A DNA stretch of 64,000 bases from RYN-230 sp963704995. Its GTDB lineage: Bacteria; Actinomycetota; Actinomycetes; Streptosporangiales; Streptosporangiaceae. The position numbers were made by a program, and so were the translations under genes. Below, piece by piece: positions 58,333-64,000 of this stretch. Under the pieces are notes generated by a model. The model did not search any database, was not told where the DNA came from, and worked only from the letters and a program-made list of their open reading frames with translations. The stretch's first letter is position 1, and each line of letters begins with the position of its first letter. The stretch spans positions 992,001 to 1,056,000 of the forward strand of contig CAVPIM010000017.1 of assembly GCA_963704995.1 (NCBI GenBank), in the 5' to 3' direction.

Positions 58333-58893
58333 TTACAGGTGGCCGCGGCCGGACTGGATCCGCTGGACCCGCATGTAGATGATGCCCGGGCGGGAGCAGG
58401 CCAGGAAACGCAGCCGGGCGAAGCCCGCCGCCACCCGGTTCGGCGGGATGACCCGCAGGCCGCGGGCCTCGGCCGGGCGGCACGCCCGGTGCGGGAAGAA
58501 GGCGGCATCAGTGATCCGGAGCACCGCGTGCCCGGTCCAGCCACGCCGCAGGAACACCGGCCGCAGCGGGGTCCCCGGGACCCAGGCCGCCGGGCTGCCG
58601 AGCTGCCGCCCGTGCCGGTTCACCGCCCTGACCCCCGGGAACCCGAACAGGTAGCAGGTGTGCCGCGAGGTGTTGGTGAACCTGAGCAGGTAGGTGAAGG
58701 TGCCCGCGGCGCCGCTGCCCTGGCTTACATGGAACCTCAGATCGGCCCGGGCGCAGGTCGGGATGACCGCCGGCCGCGCGGAGTGCGCGGGGATGGCCGG
58801 GGCCGCGGAGGCCGCCGTCGCGGTCAGCGCGGTGGTGCAGCCGAGCGCCACGGCCACGGCCGCACGGCGGACGGTGCTCACGGAAAACAGCAT
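58333..58893 (-). CDS. Secreted DUF4232 protein
   Basis: A 186-residue exported protein. Signal peptide LFSVSTVRRAAVAVALGCTTALTA, with cleavage probably after ASAAPA. The DUF4232 domain is beta-rich, starting CARADLRFHVSQGSGAAGTF, with TNTSRHTCYLFGFPGVRAVN and QLGSPAAWVP. Two Cys residues (PTCARAD and HTCYLFG) are placed for a disulfide. ATG 58893 has GGGGGA six bases upstream. Function unknown. It stands between miaB and miaA, which are often adjacent, so it is probably an insertion into that block. Confidence 0.85.
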   Translation of the reverse strand: MLFSVSTVRRAAVAVALGCTTALTATAASAAPAIPAHSARPAVIPTCARADLRFHVSQGSGAAGTFTYLLRFTNTSRHTCYLFGFPGVRAVNRHGRQLGSPAAWVPGTPLRPVFLRRGWTGHAVLRITDAAFFPHRACRPAEARGLRVIPPNRVAAGFARLRFLACSRPGIIYMRVQRIQSGRGHL

Positions 58894-58912
58894 GAATATC
58901 CCCCTTGATGAT

Positions 58913-58966
58913 GGCGGCCCGCAGGCCGCCGGCTGCGCAGACTGTGATGGCGGCCCATGGGCCGCC
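58913..58966 (-). terminator. Two GGCGGCC palindromes after miaB
   Basis: GGCGGCC-N4-GGCCGCC (58913-58930) and GGCGGCCC-AT-GGGCCGCC (58949-58966), each preceded by GAT. Both lie in the 246-base gap between miaB and the DUF4232 gene. The rest of that gap holds nothing I can support. Confidence 0.6.
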
Positions 58967-59139
58967 ACCTGCTAAGACGCAGCTCCGGGCGGCGAGGTTG
59001 TTCCACGCCCTGAGGCCGGCATCAGCCCGTCCCGGGCCCGGCTAGCGCCGCCGCCTCCCTGCCGTACTCACGGGCTCACGGCATGCGCAGCGCGGTGCCG
59101 GGCGCGCTGGCCGCGGTGCCGGGCGGGGTCCCTGACGGC

Positions 59140-60603
59140 TCAGTGCGGCGGGCCGATGACGGGCATGCCGAGCGGCACCGAGGTCTGCGCGGCAGGCGTG
59201 GCCGGCCCGGCCAGCCCGTCCGCGCGGGCCTGCCAGGCGTCACCCCCGCGGGTCCGCCGCACCCCTTGCGGGAGACCGTCGGCGACCAGGTAATGCGGCG
59301 CTCCCCGGGTCACCGTGGTGGTGACCACGTCGCCCGGGCGCGGCGCGGTGTCACCCGGGGCGAAGTGCACCAGCCGGTTATCCCGGGCCCGGCCGGACAG
59401 CCGGTGCGTGGCGCCGTCCTTGCGGCCCTCGCCCTCGGCCACCAGCACCTCGACCTCACGGCCGGTGAACGCCTCGTTCTCGGCCAGCGACACGTCGTCA
59501 ACCAGCGCGGCGAGCCGCTGGTAACGCTCGGCGACCACGCCGGGGGGCACCTGGCCGTCCATCACCGCCGCCGGGGTGCCCGGGCGCGGCGAGTACTGGA
59601 ACGTGAACGCCCCGGCGAAGCGGGCCTGCCGGACCAGGTCGAGGGTGTCCTCGAAGTCGCGTTCGGTCTCCCCGGGGAAGCCCACGATGATGTCGGTCGT
59701 GATGGCGGCGTCCGGCATGGCCGCCCTGACCCGGTCCAGGATGGCCAGGTACTTCTCCCGCCGGTAGGCGCGGCGCATGGCCCGCAGCACCGCGTCGGAA
59801 CCGGACTGCAGGGGCATGTGCAGCTGGGGCATGACGTTCGGCGTCTCGGCCATGGCGGTGATCACGTCGTCGGTGAAGTCCCGCGGGTGCGGCGAGGTGA
59901 ACCGCACCCGCTCCAGCCCGCCGATCGCGCCGCAGGCGCGGAGCAGCTTGCCGAACGCCAGCCGGTCACCGAAGCCCACGCCGTAGGAGTTCACGTTCTG
60001 CCCGAGCAGGGTGACCTCGACCACGCCGTCGTGCGCCAGCGCCCGGACCTCGGCCAGCACGTCGCCCGGCCGGCGGTCCTCCTCCCGGCCGCGGAGGCTG
60101 GGCACGATGCAGAAGGTGCAGGTGTTGTTGCAGCCCACGGAGATGGCCACCCACGCGGAGTAGCTCGACTCGCGGCGGGCCGGCAGGACCGAGGGGAACC
60201 GTTCCAGCGACTCGGCGATCTCCACCTGCGCGGCGTCCTGGACGCGCGCCCGTTCCAGCAGGGCGGGCAGGGAGCCGATATTGTGCGTGCCGAACACGAC
60301 GTCGACCCAGGGCGCCCGTGCGGCGATGCCGGCCCGGTCCTTCTGGGCCAGGCAGCCGCCCACGGCGATCTGCATCCCCGGCCGGGACTGCTTGACCGGA
60401 AGTAGATGGCCGAGGTTGCCGTAGAGCCGGTTATCGGCGTTCTCGCGGACCGCGCAGGTGTTGAATACGACCACGTCCGCGGGTTCCCCGCTGGGGGCGC
60501 GCTGATAACCAGCGTCTTCGAGCAGGCCAGCCAGCCGCTCGGAGTCGTGCATGTTCATCTGGCACCCGTAGGTGCGTATCTGATAGGTGCGGGAGGCGCT
60601 CAT
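59140..60603 (-). CDS. miaB: tRNA-2-methylthio-N6-isopentenyladenosine synthase MiaB
   Basis: Radical SAM methylthiotransferase finishing the ms2i6A37 modification. N-terminal cluster motif YGCQMNMHDSERLAG, VVVFNTCAVRENAD and VGGCLAQKD. Radical SAM cluster SVGCNNTCTFCIVPSLRG (CxxxCxxC). Then TLLGQNVNSYG and TSPHPRDFTDDV, with the C-terminal TRAM domain GREVEVLVAEGEG. About 487 residues with a variable 40-residue tail. ATG 60603 chosen; the frame stays open to 60636. Divergent from the S9 peptidase. Confidence 0.96.
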   Translation of the reverse strand: MSASRTYQIRTYGCQMNMHDSERLAGLLEDAGYQRAPSGEPADVVVFNTCAVRENADNRLYGNLGHLLPVKQSRPGMQIAVGGCLAQKDRAGIAARAPWVDVVFGTHNIGSLPALLERARVQDAAQVEIAESLERFPSVLPARRESSYSAWVAISVGCNNTCTFCIVPSLRGREEDRRPGDVLAEVRALAHDGVVEVTLLGQNVNSYGVGFGDRLAFGKLLRACGAIGGLERVRFTSPHPRDFTDDVITAMAETPNVMPQLHMPLQSGSDAVLRAMRRAYRREKYLAILDRVRAAMPDAAITTDIIVGFPGETERDFEDTLDLVRQARFAGAFTFQYSPRPGTPAAVMDGQVPPGVVAERYQRLAALVDDVSLAENEAFTGREVEVLVAEGEGRKDGATHRLSGRARDNRLVHFAPGDTAPRPGDVVTTTVTRGAPHYLVADGLPQGVRRTRGGDAWQARADGLAGPATPAAQTSVPLGMPVIGPPH

Positions 60604-60631
60604 TTCGCATCCGAGGGTACGCGCACTGCTC

Positions 60632-60682
60632 GGCATGTCCGGAATCTCCCCGAGGAGTCCCCTGGCATGTCCGGAATCTCCC
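60632..60682. repeat. 19-bp direct repeat in the miaB/S9 peptidase divergent promoter region
   Basis: GGCATGTCCGGAATCTCCC occurs at 60632-60650 and 60664-60682, spaced 32 bases start to start (about three helix turns). Each contains TCCGGA. Candidate regulator-binding sites for both genes. Confidence 0.7.
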
Positions 60683-60717
60683 GTGGCAGACCCCGCGAAT
60701 GGTAGACGATATCCCCC

Positions 60718-63030
60718 ATGACAGACAGCGTTTCAGCTCCCCGGATCCCCTACGGTGCCTGGCCCTCCCCTATCACCGCGGCCGACGTGGCCAGGGGCCA
60801 GGTGCTGATCTCCTACCCGATGGTCACCGGGGCGGACGTGTGGTGGCAGGAGGGCCGGCCGGACGAGGGCGGCCGGGTGACGCTGGTCTGCTGTGACGCG
60901 GCTGGTGAGCAGCGGGCCATGCTGCCCGCGCCGTGGAATGCGCGGAGCCGGGTGCATGAATACGGTGGCCGGGCCTACCTGCCGGTGCCCGGGCGGCCCG
61001 GTGGCAGCCAGGGCCCAGTTGACGGCCAGGCCGGGGTTGGTGCCATGGGCGGGGGTGACGGTAAGAGCAGGGCGGAGGCGCGGGCGGTTGTTTTCGCTAA
61101 TTATGCGGACCAGCGGCTCTACCTGGCGGCCGGGCCGGGAATCCCCCCGGGCCAGAACGGGGCGGCGGCCGCCGCGGGCCCGCTGACCCCGAGCCAGTTG
61201 ATCCCGAGCCCGCTGACCCCGAGCCCGCTGACCCCGGCACCTGCGGACGACGCGCCGGCCGCGCTGCGCTTCGCGGACTTCACCTTGTCACCCGATGGCC
61301 GGGAGGTGTGGTGCGTCCAGGAGCGGCATGACGGCGGCACGATCACCCGCAGCCTCGTGGCCGTGCCACTGGACGGGAGCGCGGCGGACGACCCCGCGGC
61401 GATCCGTGAGCTGGTCAGCGGCCCGGATTTTTTCGCCTTCCCGACGTTGTCACCGGATGGGACCAGGCTGGCCTGGATCTGCTGGAACCACCCCCGGATG
61501 CCCTGGGACGGGACCGAATTGCGGGTGGCCCAGATTTCGGACGGCGTGCTGGGGCGCGGGCGGCTGGTTAAGGGCGGGATGAGGGAGTCCGTGCTGGCGC
61601 CGGTATGGCGCGACGAGACGAGCCTGTACGTGGTCTCGGACTGGCCCGGCTGGTGGAACATCTACCAGGTCGGCCTGGTCGGCGAGCCCGCCCAGGCGCT
61701 GTACCCGGCTGAGGAGGAGTTCGCCGAGCCGCTGTGGCAGCTGGGCGGCCGGCCCTACGCGGCGCTGGGCGACGGGCGGCTGGCCGTCCTGCACGGCCAG
61801 GGCGGCATGCGGCTCGGGCTGCTCGACCCGGAGGCCGGCGAGCTCACCGACCTCGAGGTGCCGTTCCAGGAGTTCGTGTCGGGCATCTCCGCGGACGGGA
61901 ACACGATCGTGGCGGTGGCCGGCGGCCCGCAGACCCCGCTGTCCGTGGTCCGGATCGACGCGCTCAGCGGGGCATCGGAGGTGCTGCGCCGGGAGTCGGA
62001 CCAGGTTCCGGAGGCCGGGTACCTGCCGGTGCCGCGCCAGGTCCGGCTGGAGGGCCAGTACGGGCGCAGCGTTCATGCGCTGGTGTACCCGCCGACGCAC
62101 CCGGAGGCGGTGGCCCCGGACGGCGAACTGCCGCCGTACATCGTGTGGGCCCACGGCGGCCCGACGTCGCACGTGATCGGCCTGCTCGACCTGGAGAAGG
62201 CGTACTTCACCAGCCGCGGTATCGGCGTCATCGACGTGAACTACGGCGGCTCCACCGGGTACGGCCGCAGTTACCGGGAGCGGCTGCGCATGCAGTGGGG
62301 CGTGGTCGACGTGGAGGACGCGGTGGCCGCCGGGCTGGCCCTGGCCGACAAGGACGAGGCCGACCCGCGCCGCCTCGGGATCCGGGGCGCGTCCGCGGGC
62401 GGCTGGACGGCGCTGGCCGCGGTGACCACGCACGCGGCCAAGCGTCCGGTGTTCAGCGCGGCGGCGTCTTACTTCGGCGTGGCCGACCTGCGCGAGTTCG
62501 CGGCCGAGACGCACGACTTCGAGTCGCACTACCTGGACGGCCTGATCGGCCCGCTACCCGGATTCGAGTACGTCTACGCGGAAAGGTCCCCGGCCGGCCA
62601 CGTGACCGACGCCACCTGCCCTGTCCTGCTGCTCCAGGGCCTCGACGACCCGATCGTGCCGCCCCGGCAGGCCGAGAGCATCGCGGCTGACCTGTCCGCC
62701 CACGGGATCCGGCACGCCCTGCTCACGTTCAAGGGCGAGTCGCACGGGTTCCGCCGCGCGGAGACGATCATCGCGGCGCTGGAGGCCGAGCTGTCGTTCT
62801 ACGGGCAGGTGCTCGGCTTCACCCCGCCGGGCATTCCCCGGCTGACCCTGACCGAGCCCCGGAAGGCGGCCCAGGAGGCGATGGCAGGAGCCGTTCAGGC
62901 GGGGCCAGTCCAGGAGGGGCCAGTCCAGGAGGGGCGGGCCCAGGGAGGGCCGGCCCAGGGGAACGGGGCGGTTCAGGACGCTCCCGCCGGGGCCGGGCAG
63001 GCAGCCGGGCTGGCCAGTTCCGCGACCTGA
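60718..63030 (+). CDS. S9 family (prolyl oligopeptidase-type) serine peptidase
   Basis: Two-domain peptidase, about 770 residues. An N-terminal seven-bladed-like propeller (residues about 40-430, with LSPDGREVW, LSPDGTRLAWICW and ISADGNTIVAV blades) precedes the alpha/beta hydrolase. The nucleophile Ser sits in RGASAGGWTAL, the Asp in QGLDDPIVPPRQAE and the His in FKGESHGFRRAE. The oxyanion region is WAHGGPTSH, followed by DVNYGGSTGYGRSYR. A PLTPS repeat (residues about 155-175) and a VQEGP/AQGGP-rich tail (about 715-770) are lineage-specific. No signal peptide, so it acts in the cytosol. ATG 60718. Confidence 0.93.
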   Translation: MTDSVSAPRIPYGAWPSPITAADVARGQVLISYPMVTGADVWWQEGRPDEGGRVTLVCCDAAGEQRAMLPAPWNARSRVHEYGGRAYLPVPGRPGGSQGPVDGQAGVGAMGGGDGKSRAEARAVVFANYADQRLYLAAGPGIPPGQNGAAAAAGPLTPSQLIPSPLTPSPLTPAPADDAPAALRFADFTLSPDGREVWCVQERHDGGTITRSLVAVPLDGSAADDPAAIRELVSGPDFFAFPTLSPDGTRLAWICWNHPRMPWDGTELRVAQISDGVLGRGRLVKGGMRESVLAPVWRDETSLYVVSDWPGWWNIYQVGLVGEPAQALYPAEEEFAEPLWQLGGRPYAALGDGRLAVLHGQGGMRLGLLDPEAGELTDLEVPFQEFVSGISADGNTIVAVAGGPQTPLSVVRIDALSGASEVLRRESDQVPEAGYLPVPRQVRLEGQYGRSVHALVYPPTHPEAVAPDGELPPYIVWAHGGPTSHVIGLLDLEKAYFTSRGIGVIDVNYGGSTGYGRSYRERLRMQWGVVDVEDAVAAGLALADKDEADPRRLGIRGASAGGWTALAAVTTHAAKRPVFSAAASYFGVADLREFAAETHDFESHYLDGLIGPLPGFEYVYAERSPAGHVTDATCPVLLLQGLDDPIVPPRQAESIAADLSAHGIRHALLTFKGESHGFRRAETIIAALEAELSFYGQVLGFTPPGIPRLTLTEPRKAAQEAMAGAVQAGPVQEGPVQEGRAQGGPAQGNGAVQDAPAGAGQAAGLASSAT

Positions 63031-63044
63031 CCGCGCGCCAGCCA

Positions 63045-63104
63045 GCGGCCCGCCCTGTTACGGCGGCCCGCCCTGTTACGGCGGCCTGCCCCGTTACGGC
63101 GGGC
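63045..63104. repeat. 18-bp tandem repeat between convergent genes
   Basis: CGGCGGCCyGCCCyGTTA repeats about three times (63043-63060, 63061-63078 and 63079-63096, the last with two changes) just after the S9 peptidase stop. Confidence 0.8.
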
Positions 63105-63128
63105 AGCGTGCCTCGGCGGCCGCCCGCC

Positions 63129-64000
63129 TCAGCGGGCGAATTCGGTGGCGCGCGATTCCCGGACCACGGTGACCCGGATCTGCCCTGGATAGGTCAGTTC
63201 CTCTTCCACCTGCTTGGCCACGTCCCGGGCGATCACCTGGGCCTGGATGTCGTCTACCCGCTCCGGCTTGACCATGACCCGGATCTCACGGCCCGCCTGC
63301 ATGGCGAACACCTTCTCCACCCCAGGCTGCGCGGTGGCGATCTGCTCCAGCCGCTCCAGCCGTTTCACGTAGGCCTCTAGCGACTCGCGCCGGGCGCCCG
63401 GGCGGCCGCCGCTGATCGCGTCCGCGGCCTGAGTGAGCACGGCCTCGACCGTGCGGACCTCGACCTCGTTGTGGTGGGCCTCGATCGCGTGCACCACATC
63501 CGCGGGCTCGCCGTAGCGCCGGGCGATCTCCGCCCCGATCAGGGCGTGGCTGCCCTCGACCTCATGGGTCAGGGCCTTGCCCACGTCGTGCAGTACCGTG
63601 CAACGTTTCAGCAGGGCCGGGTCCATCCCCAGCTCGCTGGCCATCATGCCGGCGATGTGCGCGGACTCGACCAGGTGGCGGAGCACGTTCTGGCCGTAGG
63701 AGGTGCGGTAGCGCAGCCGGCCGAGCAGGGTGACCAGCTCGGGGTGCAGGTCGGTGATGGACAGCTCCACCAGCGCGTCCTCACCCGCGCGCACGCACAG
63801 CTGCTCCACCTCGCCCTTGCTGCGCTCGTAGGCTTCCTCGATGCGCTGCGGGTGGATCCGGCCGTCCAGCACGAGCCGTTCCAGGGTGAGCCGCCCCACC
63901 TCGCGGCGCACCGGGTCGAAGCAGGAGAGCAGCACCGCCTCGGGGGTGTCGTCGATGATGAGGTTGACGCCCGTGACGGACTCGAAGGCACGGATGTTCC
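63129..64000 (-). CDS. rny: Ribonuclease Y (5' end outside the window)
   Basis: Membrane-anchored endoribonuclease starting bulk mRNA decay. The frame is open to the right edge. Visible are the end of the KH domain (NIRAFESVTGVNLIIDDTPEAV in pieces, with VLLSCFDPVRREVGRL) and the whole HD domain: NVLRHLVESAHIAGMMA, VLHDVGKALTHEVEGSHALIGAE in pieces, and IEAHHNEVEVRT. The C-terminus has MVKPERVDDIQAQVIARDVAKQVEEEL in pieces. The transmembrane helix and coiled coil are missing because of the edge. Read from the sequence to base 64000, not only from the internal start at 63935. Confidence 0.93.
   Translation of the reverse strand, partial: NIRAFESVTGVNLIIDDTPEAVLLSCFDPVRREVGRLTLERLVLDGRIHPQRIEEAYERSKGEVEQLCVRAGEDALVELSITDLHPELVTLLGRLRYRTSYGQNVLRHLVESAHIAGMMASELGMDPALLKRCTVLHDVGKALTHEVEGSHALIGAEIARRYGEPADVVHAIEAHHNEVEVRTVEAVLTQAADAISGGRPGARRESLEAYVKRLERLEQIATAQPGVEKVFAMQAGREIRVMVKPERVDDIQAQVIARDVAKQVEEELTYPGQIRVTVVRESRATEFAR

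Noticed and set aside
63043..63104. CRISPR-like repeats after the S9 peptidase
   Set aside because: Three contiguous 18-bp units with no spacers; a simple tandem repeat.

Overview
The window is a very GC-rich chromosomal segment with GTG/TTG starts, short intergenic gaps and many 4-base GTGA/ATGA overlaps. It is typical of a high-GC actinomycete. The backbone sigma factor-dnaG-dgt-ppdK-glyS-uppS-recO-leuA-era-ybeY-phoH-dnaJ-hrcA-hemW-lepA-rpsT-holA follows, from memory, the order in Streptomyces. The SigE-type ECF cassettes, DUF6703, DUF3097, DUF1707/DUF4190 and the secreted DUF1906 protein point to a Streptosporangiales-like lineage. The species cannot be fixed from the sequence alone. I saw no tRNA, rRNA, CRISPR array, transposase, integrase or phage structural gene.

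Layout. 1-4.8 kb: the end of a membrane protein, then sigma factor and dnaG on the minus strand. 5-13 kb is a lineage-specific patch: HAD phosphatase, universal stress protein, CorA transporter, secreted phage-tail-type lysozyme, aldo/keto reductase with a divergent LysR regulator, PP2C phosphatase and a ferredoxin-type reductase. 13-17 kb: dgt coupled to ppdK. 17-24.5 kb: an NAD-binding dehydrogenase, a secreted GH5 hydrolase, an ECF sigma/membrane beta-propeller pair, glyS and a secreted DUF1906 protein. 24.6-33.5 kb is a minus-strand housekeeping run: uppS-recO, leuA with a leader peptide, then phoH-ybeY-corC-cdd-like-era and a HIT protein. 33.7-35.2 kb: a second ECF pair. 35.3-45.9 kb: rsmE-dnaJ-hrcA under a CIRCE operator, DUF3097, DUF4870, hemW-MOSC, lepA diverging from rpsT, and holA. 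45.9-49 kb: hutI and hflX. 49-55 kb: an aceB-glcD-glcE-glcF operon that should turn glycolate into glyoxylate and condense it with acetyl-CoA to malate. 55-64 kb: a third ECF pair, then dapF-miaA, a DUF4232 lipoprotein-like secreted protein, miaB, an S9 peptidase and the 3' part of rny.

Three things stand out. First, six genes between 6.5 and 24.5 kb (corA, lysozyme, lysR, PP2C, ppdK, DUF1906) are each interrupted by a one-base frame change, and each joins into a full-length protein if a single base is corrected. This points to sequence error or very recent decay. From 24.6 kb to the end I see no such break. Second, regulation can be read directly from the DNA: a leucine-codon leader peptide with an overlapping hairpin before leuA, a CIRCE palindrome before hrcA, a T-N11-A palindrome between the reductase and lysR, and a consensus-like promoter before rpsT. 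Third, short intergenic repeat families recur. A two-part hairpin plus 38-bp box lies after leuA and between rpsT and holA, a GGCGGCCC palindrome occurs three times, and many 14-19 bp tandem repeats sit in gene tails and linkers. I did not find a convincing unknown multi-gene defence or biosynthetic system.
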